From: Collinsella bouchesdurhonensis
Lineage (GTDB): Bacteria; Actinomycetota; Coriobacteriia; Coriobacteriales; Coriobacteriaceae
Assembly (NCBI RefSeq): GCF_900155365.1
Contig: NZ_LT699743.1
Span: forward strand, 141,736 to 205,735
Length of the DNA stretch: 64,000 bases
Direction: 5' to 3'
A program made the translations under genes and the position numbers. Positions within the stretch are counted from its first letter, which is position 1; each line of letters begins with the position of its first letter. Positions 1 to 7,811 of the stretch are shown piece after piece. The notes beneath the pieces were generated by a model. The model searched no databases. It worked only from the letters and a program-made list of their open reading frames with translations, and was not told where the DNA came from.

Positions 1-2167
1 TGTTGATGGAGGTCAGCAGGTCCTCGGAAACCAGGCGCTCGGAAACGACGATACCGTCCTCGTAGTTGAAGCCTTCCCACGGCATGTAAGCCACGGTGAG
101 GTTCTGGCCGAGGGCGAGCTCGGCGTGATCGGTAGAAGGACCATCGGCGATGGGCTGCTTCTCCACAACCGTATCGCCCACGCGCACGAGCGGGCGGTGG
201 TTGATGCAGGTGGACTGGTTGGAGCGCTGATACTTGGGCAGGTGATACTCATCCATGCCGGCATCGGACTTGATGATGATCTTGGAGGCGTCGGCAAACA
301 TGACCTCGCCGGCGTGCTTGGCCAGCGTGACCTCGCCGGAGTCCACGGCGGCACGATGCTCCATGCCCGTGCCCACGTACGGAGCGACGGGGTGCAGCAG
401 GGGCACAGCCTGACGCTGCATGTTTGCGCCCATGAGGGTACGCTTGGCGTCGTCGTGCTCAAGGAACGGAATGAGGGTAGCTGCGACCGAGAGCATCTGG
501 CGCGGCGAGACATCCATGTAGTCCACGTCGTCGGTGGGAACGTCTGCCGGGGCGCCGAAGGAGCCGTCGAAGTCGCGCGTACGGGCGATGACCGTGTGCG
601 GGCGCACGAGGTTGCCCTCGGCGTCGGTGGTCACGAACTCGTTGGTGACGGGGTCGATCGGGGTGTTGGCCGGCGCGATGATGTGGTTCTCTTCCTCATC
701 GGCGGTCATCCAGTCGATGATGTCGGTAACCTGGCCGTTGTGCACCTGGCGGTACGGAGCCTCGATGAAGCCGTACTCGTTCACGCGAGCATAGAGCGCC
801 AGCGAGCCGATCAGGCCGATGTTGGGGCCTTCGGGGGTCTCGATGGGGCACATACGGGAGTAGTGCGAATTGTGGACGTCGCGGACGGCGGTAGGCACGT
901 TGGTACGGCGGCTGGAACCAGACTTGTGACCGGCAAGACCACCAGGGCCGAGTGCGGACAGACGACGCTTGTGGGTCAGACCCGTCAGCGGGTTTGCCTG
1001 GTCCATGAACTGGGACAGCTGCGAGGAGCCGAAAAACTCCTTGATAGCGGCCACGATCGGGCGGATGTTGATGAGCGACTGCGGGGTGATCTCGTCGATA
1101 TCCTGAGAGCTCATGCGCTCGCGCACGACGCGCTCCATACGGCTCATGCCGATACGGAACTGGTTGGCGACGAGCTCGCCCACGGTACGGATGCGGCGGT
1201 TGCCAAAGTGGTCGATGTCGTCGGTCTTGAAGCCGTGCTCGCCTGCAGCAAGGGACAGCAGGTAGCGAAGGGTGGCAACGATGTCCTCGTCGGTAAGGAC
1301 GGTGACATCCTCGGTGGTGTCCAGACCGAGCTTCTTGTCGACCTTATAGCGGCCAACACGAGCAAGGTCGTAGCGCTGCGGGTTGAACAGCAGGCCCTCG
1401 AGCAGGCTGCGGGAAGCATCCACGGTGGGAGGCTCGCCCGGACGCAGGCGACGGTAGATCTCGATGAGGGCGTCCTCGCGAGTAAGGGCGGTATCGCGCT
1501 CGATGGTGCGCTTGATGACGTCGGAGTCACCCAGCAGCTCGTAGATATCGTCGTTGGTCACAGCGATACCCAGGGCGCGCAGGAACATGGTGGCAGACTG
1601 CTTGCGCTTACGGTCGATGGAAACCACGAGCTGGTCGCGCTTGTCAACCTCGAACTCGAGCCAGGCGCCGCGGGCAGGGATGATCTGCGCCTTGTAGACC
1701 TGCTTGCCGCCATCCATCTCGGAGCTGTAGTACACGCCCGGGGAGCGGACCAGCTGGGAGACGACGATGCGCTCGGTGCCGTTGATGATGAAGGTGCCCT
1801 GATCGGTCATCATGGGGAAGTCGCCCATGAAGACGAGCTGCTCTTTGATCTCGCCGGTCTCCTTGTTGGTAAGACGAACGTCGGTCAAAAGCGGCGCCTG
1901 ATAGGTCATATCCTTCTCGCGGCACTCCTCCACGGTGTGGGCGGGGTCGCCGAACTGATGCTCGCCAAACGTGACCTCAAGGACGTGATTGGAGCTCTGG
2001 ATAGGGCTCGACTCCTTGAAGGCCTCGCGCAGGCCCTCATCCATAAAACGCTGGAAGGACTGCTTCTGAACGGAAATGAGGTTGGGCAGTTCCATGGCCT
2101 CGGGAATCTTCCCGAAGTTGACGCGGGTGCGCTCTGTTGCCGTAACGGCTTGGGTAGTGTTCTGCAC
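1..2167 (-). CDS. rpoB: RNA polymerase beta subunit, N-terminal part (window edge)
   Basis: This is the beta subunit of RNA polymerase, which forms one side of the active-site cleft and the rifampicin pocket. About 722 residues are visible; the C-terminal part lies beyond base 1. The start is a GTG at 2167 preceded by GGAGG nine bases upstream; the chain continues with the conserved [19 protein letters not shown] block. The rifampicin region (about residues 375-410) reads SQLSQFMDQ, then [16 protein letters not shown], so the usual resistance positions carry wild-type residues. Between GPGGL and VRDVH there are 16 residues where most bacteria have about 8, giving a longer fork loop 2. galU lies directly upstream on the same strand, in the place where rplL normally adjoins rpoB. 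Confidence 0.97.
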   Translation of the reverse strand, partial: MQNTTQAVTATERTRVNFGKIPEAMELPNLISVQKQSFQRFMDEGLREAFKESSPIQSSNHVLEVTFGEHQFGDPAHTVEECREKDMTYQAPLLTDVRLTNKETGEIKEQLVFMGDFPMMTDQGTFIINGTERIVVSQLVRSPGVYYSSEMDGGKQVYKAQIIPARGAWLEFEVDKRDQLVVSIDRKRKQSATMFLRALGIAVTNDDIYELLGDSDVIKRTIERDTALTREDALIEIYRRLRPGEPPTVDASRSLLEGLLFNPQRYDLARVGRYKVDKKLGLDTTEDVTVLTDEDIVATLRYLLSLAAGEHGFKTDDIDHFGNRRIRTVGELVANQFRIGMSRMERVVRERMSSQDIDEITPQSLINIRPIVAAIKEFFGSSQLSQFMDQANPLTGLTHKRRLSALGPGGLAGHKSGSSRRTNVPTAVRDVHNSHYSRMCPIETPEGPNIGLIGSLALYARVNEYGFIEAPYRQVHNGQVTDIIDWMTADEEENHIIAPANTPIDPVTNEFVTTDAEGNLVRPHTVIARTRDFDGSFGAPADVPTDDVDYMDVSPRQMLSVAATLIPFLEHDDAKRTLMGANMQRQAVPLLHPVAPYVGTGMEHRAAVDSGEVTLAKHAGEVMFADASKIIIKSDAGMDEYHLPKYQRSNQSTCINHRPLVRVGDTVVEKQPIADGPSTDHAELALGQNLTVAYMPWEGFNYEDGIVVSERLVSEDLLTSIN

Positions 2168-2235
2168 CAGGTGTTTCCTCCTTCGCGGGAACGCGGTTGA
2201 TCGGCACAGCATCGTGCCAGTTATCGCAACCTATT

Positions 2236-2263
2236 AGTTTACCAGGAGACTCCCGTTGAGCAA
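2236..2263 (-). promoter_or_regulatory. candidate rpoB promoter
   Basis: On the minus strand a TTGCTC (2258-2263) and a TAAACT (2236-2241) are separated by 16 bases and lie about 70 bases before the rpoB start. Each hexamer matches the sigma-70 consensus at four of six positions. This is a plausible promoter for rpoB separate from rplJL, but read-through from galU cannot be excluded. Confidence 0.4.
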
Positions 2264-2340
2264 GAAAAGTCTTGACTCATGGAGCTCTTTAGAGTAGCAA
2301 AAAAGTTCTCTATTAAATACGCAGGTAAACTATAGTGCAT

Positions 2341-2354
2341 CGAACATATGTTCA
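2341..2354. promoter_or_regulatory. LexA-box-like palindrome upstream of rpoB
   Basis: The site CGAACATATGTTCA contains the perfect palindrome GAAC-ATAT-GTTC and matches the Gram-positive SOS box (CGAAC-N4-GTTC type) at nearly every position. It lies between the galU terminator and rpoB, not at an obvious damage-response gene. One GAAC-N4-GTTC is expected by chance in a window this size, so the assignment is weak. Confidence 0.25.
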
Positions 2355-2405
2355 TGGGTTTCTAGTGAACGCTTTTTTAGCTTCGCATGGCAAGGCTTTT
2401 TCGGC

Positions 2406-2440
2406 GAACGAAAAACGGGACCGCCAAGGCGATCCCGTTC
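2406..2440 (-). terminator. galU terminator
   Basis: The minus strand shows a 12-bp hairpin with one G-U pair (arms 2428-2439 and 2414-2425, two-base loop at full pairing) followed by a T-rich tract. It lies about 40 bases after the galU stop codon. Confidence 0.65.
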
Positions 2441-2481
2441 GCATATCGGATCTATGTATTGGAGCGTGCAAGGTCACGTGT

Positions 2482-3387
2482 CTAGCGCGTCAGGCCTCCG
2501 CGCTCGTCGATAGCGTCCCAGAAAGCATCGGCAAAGCGAGGGTCGGTTGCCGCCATAAGGGCATTTGTCGCCATCCAGCCAGAAGGCGTGCCGGTGTCGT
2601 AACCCGAAAGCGGATCGATCACGACGGCGTACATGGCCTCACGGTCAAGGCTGCGCGCCATGGCGTCGGTGAGCTGAATCTCGCCGCCCTTGCCGGCCTG
2701 CTGATCGGCCAAAAGATCCATAACGAGCGGGCTCAGCAGATAGCGGCCCACAATATAGAGGTTGGAGGGAGCCGCCTCGGGAGCAGGCTTCTCCACCAAT
2801 CCGCCGATGCGCCAAACAGCACCCGGCTCGGCGTCGCCCACGTCTTCGCAGCCCTCAAGCGAGCCCACGCGGTCGCCCGCGATCACGCCATAGCGCGAAA
2901 CCTCATCAGGGGCGCATGCAGCGACAGCAATAACGGAAGCACCACCGTGCTCGGCAGAGACCGAGAGCATCTTGTTGCAGATGTCGCGATTGGGCACCAC
3001 ATAGTCGCCCAGCAAAACAAGGAAGTTCTCGCCCGCAACAGCGTCGGCAGCAGAGCGAATGGCATGGCCCAGGCCCTTGGGCTCATACTGATAGCGGAAG
3101 TCGACCGGCATGTTGCCAGCGTTGGCAACGGCATCGGCATACTCGGCTTTTCCGCGCTCGCGCAGGAGGTTCTCAAGGGAGCGATCGGGCTGGAAGTAGC
3201 TCAGCAGCTCGGGCTTTCCCGGAGAGGTGACGATGATGACACCGTCGACTTCCTCGGGGTCAAGCGCCTCCTCGACGACGTACTGGATGACGGGCTTATC
3301 GAGGACCGGCAGCATCTCCTTGGGAGTGCACTTCGTGCCGGGCAAGAAGCGGGTGCCGAGGCCCGCAGCGGGGATGATGGCCTTCAT
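2482..3387 (-). CDS. galU: UTP-glucose-1-phosphate uridylyltransferase
   Basis: This enzyme joins UTP and glucose-1-phosphate to give UDP-glucose, the donor for envelope polysaccharides. The 301-residue length is normal for the family. The nucleotide-binding signature GLGTRFLPGTK sits at residues 9-19 and is followed by KEMLPVLDKPVIQYVVEEA; the sugar-binding segment GLGHAIRSA is also present. The start at 3387 is chosen because the family begins MKAIIPAAG; the open frame continues upstream without homology. A modest AAAGGA lies 12 bases before it. The gene lies between rplL and rpoB on the same strand and has its own terminator, so it is an insertion into a normally conserved ribosomal/RNA polymerase gene order. 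Confidence 0.95.
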   Translation of the reverse strand: MKAIIPAAGLGTRFLPGTKCTPKEMLPVLDKPVIQYVVEEALDPEEVDGVIIVTSPGKPELLSYFQPDRSLENLLRERGKAEYADAVANAGNMPVDFRYQYEPKGLGHAIRSAADAVAGENFLVLLGDYVVPNRDICNKMLSVSAEHGGASVIAVAACAPDEVSRYGVIAGDRVGSLEGCEDVGDAEPGAVWRIGGLVEKPAPEAAPSNLYIVGRYLLSPLVMDLLADQQAGKGGEIQLTDAMARSLDREAMYAVVIDPLSGYDTGTPSGWMATNALMAATDPRFADAFWDAIDERGGLTR

Positions 3388-3621
3388 GAATAGACGGAAT
3401 CCTTTCGCAGCAGCGCCATACAGGCGCGCGAATATCCGCAAAAGGTTAGCGCATCGCGCGTGCACGCGCAGCGAAAGCAAGTGAAAACCGCAGGGAATCC
3501 ACTCTAAGTGCGAGAAATCAAACCGCAGGTACAGCCCATCGCGAACCTTTGTATACTCCCCCATCGTCTGTAGGACAAACAAAGTACGCGAAAGCTTCGA
3601 CCTTTAAAGGTGTTTTGCCCT

Positions 3622-3657
3622 ATAAAAAAGCGGGGCCCGCGTAATGCGAACCCCGCC
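3622..3657 (-). terminator. rplJL terminator
   Basis: A GC-rich hairpin on the minus strand (GCGGGG/CCCCGC arms, 3630-3656) is followed by six T residues (3624-3629). It lies about 50 bases after rplL and separates the ribosomal protein genes from galU. Confidence 0.85.
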
Positions 3658-3704
3658 CATGTCACACAGTGGCGACGAAACTACATGCTCGGTGGGAGCA
3701 GAAG

Positions 3705-4082
3705 TTACTTGAGGGTGACAGCAGCGCCAGCAGCCTCGAGCTTCTCCTTGGCAGCCTCGGCGTCCTCCTTCTTGGCGCCCTCGAGGACGGCCTTAGGAGC
3801 GGACTCGACGACCTCCTTGGCCTCCTTCAGGCCAAGGCTGGTGAGCTCGCGGACGACCTTGATGACAGCGATCTTGTTGTCGCCGAAGCCCTCGAGCACG
3901 ACGTCAAACTCGGTCTTCTCCTCGGCCTCAGCAGCGCCAGCAGCAGGAGCGGCGACAACGGCAGCAGGAGCAGCGGCGGAAACGCCAAAGGTGTCCTCGA
4001 TAGCCTTGACGAGCTCGGAAGCCTCGAGAAGGGTCATTTCCTTAAGAGCATCGATGATCTCATCGGTGGTAAGCTTAGCCAT
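3705..4082 (-). CDS. rplL: 50S ribosomal protein L7/L12
   Basis: This is the stalk protein that recruits elongation and initiation factors to the ribosome. The 125-residue sequence has the usual order: an N-terminal dimerisation helix region ([23 protein letters not shown]), an alanine-rich flexible hinge at about residues 36-55, and the C-terminal factor-binding domain with [20 protein letters not shown] and [10 protein letters not shown]. It follows rplJ by about 110 bases and is co-transcribed with it, ending at a strong terminator. Confidence 0.98.
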   Translation of the reverse strand: MAKLTTDEIIDALKEMTLLEASELVKAIEDTFGVSAAAPAAVVAAPAAGAAEAEEKTEFDVVLEGFGDNKIAVIKVVRELTSLGLKEAKEVVESAPKAVLEGAKKEDAEAAKEKLEAAGAAVTLK

Positions 4083-4190
4083 TTCTAAGTCCTTTCGGTT
4101 TCCGTGCGTTATGCACGGAGATCTGTTATGAAGCGATGCGCAGGCGCATCAGGGGTGCGGCGTTGCCGCCGCAGACGAGGGCAGGCCAGA

Positions 4191-4712
4191 CTAGGCTGCC
4201 TTCTGCTCGGAAACCTGCTGGATCGAACGAGCGAGACCAGAGGAAACGCCGTTGACGCAGACAGCGATGTCGCGAGCGAAACCGCTGATAAGACCGGCGA
4301 GCTGACCGAGGAGCTGATCCTTGGTGGGAAGCTCGGCGATAGCCTTGACCTCATCGGCAGTGACGGCCTTACCGTCGGAGATACCGCCCTTGATCTCAAG
4401 GACGCCCTTGGACTTCTCAGCGAACGTCTTGAGGGCCTTAGCGGCCTCCACGGGCTCGGTCTCGTAGAACACATAAGCGTTGGGGCCGGCGAGAAGCTCG
4501 TCGATCTCGGGCTGCTCCTGGTTCTTGAGAGCGATCTTGGCAAGGTTGTTCTTGTAGACCTTCATCTGGGCGCCGCACTCGCGAAGCGCGTGACGGAGCT
4601 CCTGAGCCTGCATAACGGTCAGGCCGTTGTAGGAAACGACAAACAGACCAGCGTTCTGCTCGATGCAAGACTCGATCTCGGCAACCTTGTCGATCTTGTA
4701 CTGCTGTGGCAT
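4191..4712 (-). CDS. rplJ: 50S ribosomal protein L10
   Basis: L10 anchors the L7/L12 stalk to 23S rRNA and represses its own synthesis by binding its leader RNA. The 173-residue protein begins MPQQYKIDKVAEIES and has the typical FVVSYNGLTVMQAQELR and MKVYKNNLAKIAL segments; the C-terminal helix that carries the L7/L12 dimers ends in QQVSEQKAA. The start at 4712 is set by a clear AGGAGG eight bases upstream. It is the first gene of the rplJL operon and is preceded by an L10-type leader with an attenuator hairpin. Confidence 0.97.
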   Translation of the reverse strand: MPQQYKIDKVAEIESCIEQNAGLFVVSYNGLTVMQAQELRHALRECGAQMKVYKNNLAKIALKNQEQPEIDELLAGPNAYVFYETEPVEAAKALKTFAEKSKGVLEIKGGISDGKAVTADEVKAIAELPTKDQLLGQLAGLISGFARDIAVCVNGVSSGLARSIQQVSEQKAA

Positions 4713-4915
4713 GAAATACACCTCCTTGTTTCTTTTTCCGGGCACGGACCCGCCAAATAAGACGTGACGGGGGCATGTCAGAAAAAGAAAAGCCCCCGCG
4801 CTGCATAGAGCGACGGGGGCGAGAAGACATATCTGCTCGACCACCTCGGCTGGCGGGATCTCCCATTAAGCCTTGACGCTTGCGCGCCGCAGCACCGGCT
4901 GTCTCTGGCAGCGGA
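4713..4915 (-). ncRNA. L10 leader (ribosomal protein autoregulatory RNA) with attenuator
   Basis: The untranslated leader of rplJ contains the conserved blocks of the L10 leader family: GACAGCCGGTG, then a short stem, GGCTTAAT, and CCAGCCGAGGTGG. These are followed by a GC-rich hairpin (GCCCCCG/CGGGGGC, 4792-4798 with 4814-4820) and a T-rich run at about 4780-4791, which looks like an intrinsic attenuator. In the known family, L10 (with L12) binds the upstream part and shifts the balance towards termination. The exact 5' end is inferred from the promoter. Confidence 0.8.
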
Positions 4916-4935
4916 TTCGTGCGTGAACTTTCGTT

Positions 4936-4964
4936 AGTATGGCGAGGTGCTCAAAAAGAGTCAA
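4936..4964 (-). promoter_or_regulatory. rplJL promoter
   Basis: The minus strand has TTGACT (4959-4964) and CATACT (4936-4941) with a 17-base spacer. A start about 7 bases further would place the 5' end of the transcript just before the L10 leader motifs. Confidence 0.7.
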
Positions 4965-5021
4965 CCATGCACACGAGTTGCGCACAAAGAGGACAAAAGC
5001 GGAGCGCATCTCCACCAGGGC

Positions 5022-5154
5022 GCCCTGCCTGCCCACGTCCGGCCACTGCGGTTTGGCTTCGGTCAAGTCCTGCGCAAGACGAAACGTCCACTGGACGTTT
5101 CTTTGCGTGCGGAATCTAGCCAAACCGCAGTACCCGACCACGGACAGGCAGGGC
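5022..5154. repeat. 133-nt nested inverted-repeat element
   Basis: Three sets of arms nest around a common centre: GCCCTGCCTG/CAGGCAGGGC (5022-5031 with 5145-5154), a perfect 14-bp pair ACTGCGGTTTGGCT/AGCCAAACCGCAGT (5045-5058 with 5118-5131), and a perfect 10-bp pair GAAACGTCCA/TGGACGTTTC (5081-5090 with 5092-5101, one-base loop). It occupies the gap between the aminotransferase stop codon and the rplJ promoter. It could be a structured RNA, a mobile palindromic element or an elaborate terminator; there is no T-run to favour the last. Confidence 0.6.
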
Positions 5155-5171
5155 TATGCCCACTCGACTAG

Positions 5172-6308
5172 CTACAGCCCTGCCACGAAGCGATCCAGGC
5201 GGCAGAGGCCCTCGTCGAGGTCTTCGTCGGAAACACAGTAAGAAAGACGTACGTACCCTTCGCTGCCAAAGCACGAACCGGGGACCAGGCCTACGCCGGC
5301 CTCCTCGATGGCTCGGGTGCAGAACTGCTCAGACGTTAGACCCGTACCTTTGATGGAGGGGAAGACGTAGAAGGCGCCGGCGGGCTCCACCACCGAAAGG
5401 CCCATCTTCTCGAGCGCTGCAAGGACGCGTGCGCGACGAGCACGATACGTCTCGAGCATGGGAGCGGGGTCCACCGAGAGCGCAGCCGCTGCCGCCGGCA
5501 TCTCGAACGAGACAGCAGACGACACCATGTACTGATGCGCTTTCGCGATTTGCACGGCAAGCGAAGGGTCGGCGGCAAGCCAACCGATACGCCAACCGGT
5601 CATGGCCCAGGGCTTGGAGAAGCTATCGACCACCACGGTCTGCTCGCGCAGCTCCGGATGGCGCAGCGCAAAACGCTCGTAACCGTCTGTGTATACCAAG
5701 CGGTTGTACACATCGTCGCAGATCACGTAGATGCCCGTCTCGGCAGCGACACGCGCCACGGCATCGAGCGAAGCCGCATTGAAGATGCAGCCGGTGGGAT
5801 TGTTGGGCGAGCAAATGACAATGGCCTTGGTCGCCGGCGTCACGCGGTCGCGTAGGGCATCCTCATCAATCTGGAAATCCGCACGCGCCGTGTCCAGAAA
5901 GACCGGGAAGGCATGGTTCACGCGCACGATGGATTCGTACAGGCCAAAGGCGGGCGTGGGGATGATGACTTCGTCGTTGGGCTCGAGCATCGCGAGCAAG
6001 GTCGCATGCAGCGCCTCGGTGGCGCCATCGGTCACGATGACATTGTCCGGAGCGTAATCAAAACCCTGGGAAGACATATACTCGCTGATGCTCCTGCGCA
6101 AGAACGGGGTTCCGTTGTTGGGCGGATAATGGGTCTCGCCACGCTGGAGGGCGCGAGTCACCTCGTCGCGAATTTCCTGCGGCGTATCGAACTCGGGCTC
6201 GCCAAGAGCAAGCGCGATGCAACCTGGGTGCTGGGCTGCAAGGGCGTTGATGCGGCGAATGCCTGAGGACTTGAGCCTCACGAGCGATGTGTTCAGAGAG
6301 CGCGGCAT
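5172..6308 (-). CDS. class I/II PLP-dependent aminotransferase
   Basis: This is a cytosolic fold-type I aminotransferase of 378 residues, most like the aspartate/aromatic or branched-chain group. The PLP-binding lysine is K232 in SFSKPWAMTGWRIGW. The substrate/cofactor motifs SPNNPTG (about 167-173), CDDVYNRLVY (about 197-206) and the C-terminal arginine in YVRLSYCVSDED are present. The sequence alone does not fix the amino acid substrate, so no gene symbol is given. It is transcribed alone, about 200 bases upstream of the rplJ promoter and on the same strand. Confidence 0.85.
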   Translation of the reverse strand: MPRSLNTSLVRLKSSGIRRINALAAQHPGCIALALGEPEFDTPQEIRDEVTRALQRGETHYPPNNGTPFLRRSISEYMSSQGFDYAPDNVIVTDGATEALHATLLAMLEPNDEVIIPTPAFGLYESIVRVNHAFPVFLDTARADFQIDEDALRDRVTPATKAIVICSPNNPTGCIFNAASLDAVARVAAETGIYVICDDVYNRLVYTDGYERFALRHPELREQTVVVDSFSKPWAMTGWRIGWLAADPSLAVQIAKAHQYMVSSAVSFEMPAAAAALSVDPAPMLETYRARRARVLAALEKMGLSVVEPAGAFYVFPSIKGTGLTSEQFCTRAIEEAGVGLVPGSCFGSEGYVRLSYCVSDEDLDEGLCRLDRFVAGL

Positions 6309-6449
6309 GGCGATCCAATCCGAGTATCATTTGAGCCGTTACAGGATAGTCCACTCGGATGCATTTGTGCAGTAGGCATTTTCCTGCAAAAGAACCGATT
6401 CGCGACCCAAGGGGAGTCGGAGCCGCCAGAGCCCAGGAAGGAAGGCAAG

Positions 6450-7121
6450 ATGAGAGATAAAACTCAACGCCGTATCATCGTGCTACCCGCCTGCGACAGC
6501 AGCGCCGAGCCCACTGTCGCAGCGCGGCAGCTGCGCATTTCCTGCGCTATCGCCCACGACTTCGCCGACGCCGTTGCCGCCTACTCTCGTCTCTCCGCAA
6601 CACAAGCACCAAAAGTCGAGCTGACGGAGCTCAAAACATGGCAGGAGGCGCCGCAGCAGGCGGAGCCGACATCGCTCGTGCTCGTGGGACCCCTTTCGAC
6701 CAACGACGCCCATACAGGCATGCCCAGCGAAGCAATCGAACATATCGTCAAGAGCATTCCCCGCTCCAACGAGCCGCTTATATACGTCGTCGCCTATGGC
6801 GATGCCGCTCCGAGCGCGAGCGACCGCCAGGCGCTTGCCGCGCTGCGGCCTGACATCGAGAGGATGGGCGCAAACTGGGGAGGCGCGCTGCTCCTTGGCG
6901 GTGCCGACACTTTCGAGCACCTGTACCGTCTTCCGCGCCTCGGCACCCATCGCCGCCCCATCTCGAAGGCGATCGATTTGCTCGTCTGTGCCGCGCGCCT
7001 GGACGAGCCCCTCGATAAGGCAATGCGCTCCATTGGACACGAAGACCCCTGCAACCTTATCTGCGCACAGCCGGGCCTTCCTTCGATGCTTCGTCTTCAC
7101 CAGGCAATCTGGCACCGATAG
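6450..7121 (+). CDS. hypothetical protein, possibly flavodoxin-like fold
   Basis: I do not recognise this 223-residue protein with confidence. It has alternating hydrophobic strands (RIIVLPACD near the N-terminus, SLVLVGPLSTND near residue 77, PLIYVVAYGDAAPS near residue 112) and a glycine-rich GANWGGALLLGGA near residue 145. Together these recall a Rossmann or flavodoxin-like alpha/beta fold, as in NAD(P)H-dependent FMN reductases. No catalytic motif is certain. The start has AAGGAAGG upstream. It is divergent from the aminotransferase and precedes the MarR gene by about 165 bases. Confidence 0.6.
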   Translation: MRDKTQRRIIVLPACDSSAEPTVAARQLRISCAIAHDFADAVAAYSRLSATQAPKVELTELKTWQEAPQQAEPTSLVLVGPLSTNDAHTGMPSEAIEHIVKSIPRSNEPLIYVVAYGDAAPSASDRQALAALRPDIERMGANWGGALLLGGADTFEHLYRLPRLGTHRRPISKAIDLLVCAARLDEPLDKAMRSIGHEDPCNLICAQPGLPSMLRLHQAIWHR

Positions 7122-7286
7122 CGATAATCAATCGAATCCATACCAGCCACGCTTACCTGCTAAAACATTCAACAAGACCCCGCCAGCCCTCTCCGATAAT
7201 TTGAAAATTCTGCATCAAACCGTATATCAAAAGGCGGTAGGGGTATTGTTATCCCCCATAATTGTTTCTAGTGTTAAGGAATTGAC

Positions 7287-7796
7287 GTGGCGGACGAATA
7301 CGAAAAGCTCGCACGGCAGCTTATCGGCGAATTCAGCTCGATGCACCGGTTCATGTCGACGCGCGTGAGCAATGCCGTCTCGGGCGAGATGGCCGTCATG
7401 CGCGCGCTCATGCTTGCAAACGGAGAGCTCAGCCCTTCCCAGATTGCCGACCGTGCCTGGGTCTCTGCGCCGCGCGTTGCAAACATCCTGCGCAATCTTG
7501 AAGCTAAAGACTGGGTGACTCGCGAGCCCGACAAAGCCGACCGTCGCCGCGTGATTGTCAAGATCACGGAGCACGGACTTGCTTGCATAGAAGAAAAACG
7601 CGAGCTCTCCAACCGCAAAACCGGAGAGTTTCTTGCCGAACTCGGCCCCGACGACGCCCATGAGCTCGTACGCCTCATCCACCGCATGAACGAAATCATC
7701 GAGAAGAACCAGGGAACACGCCTGCGCGAAATCCTCTATAGCGAAAACCCCAAGCCAAAAGACGGCTTTTCCGATACACCAACGACCAACAACTAA
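7287..7796 (+). CDS. MarR-family transcriptional regulator
   Basis: This 169-residue winged-helix regulator has the MarR recognition region LSPSQIADRAWVSAPRVANILRNLEAKDWVTREPDKADRRR in the middle (quoted here in outline; the wing ends in PDKADRRRVIVKITEHG at about residues 83-97) and dimerising helices at both ends. The start is a GTG at 7287 with AAGGA upstream. It lies 15 bases before two ABC exporter genes on the same strand. In this family that arrangement usually means the regulator represses the exporter operon and is released by a drug-like or membrane-active ligand; this is inference from context. Confidence 0.85.
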   Translation: MADEYEKLARQLIGEFSSMHRFMSTRVSNAVSGEMAVMRALMLANGELSPSQIADRAWVSAPRVANILRNLEAKDWVTREPDKADRRRVIVKITEHGLACIEEKRELSNRKTGEFLAELGPDDAHELVRLIHRMNEIIEKNQGTRLREILYSENPKPKDGFSDTPTTNN

Positions 7797-7811
7797 GAAA
7801 GGAGGCCGCGC

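Noticed and set aside
125..2200. Very long plus-strand open frame opposite rpoB
   Set aside because: Its protein is rich in His, Asp, Val and Gly with no family motifs, and the minus strand encodes an unmistakable RpoB; it is a high-GC antisense shadow.
4866..5141. 91-codon minus-strand open frame upstream of rplJ
   Set aside because: It runs through the rplJ promoter, L10 leader and nested hairpin and has no protein similarity.
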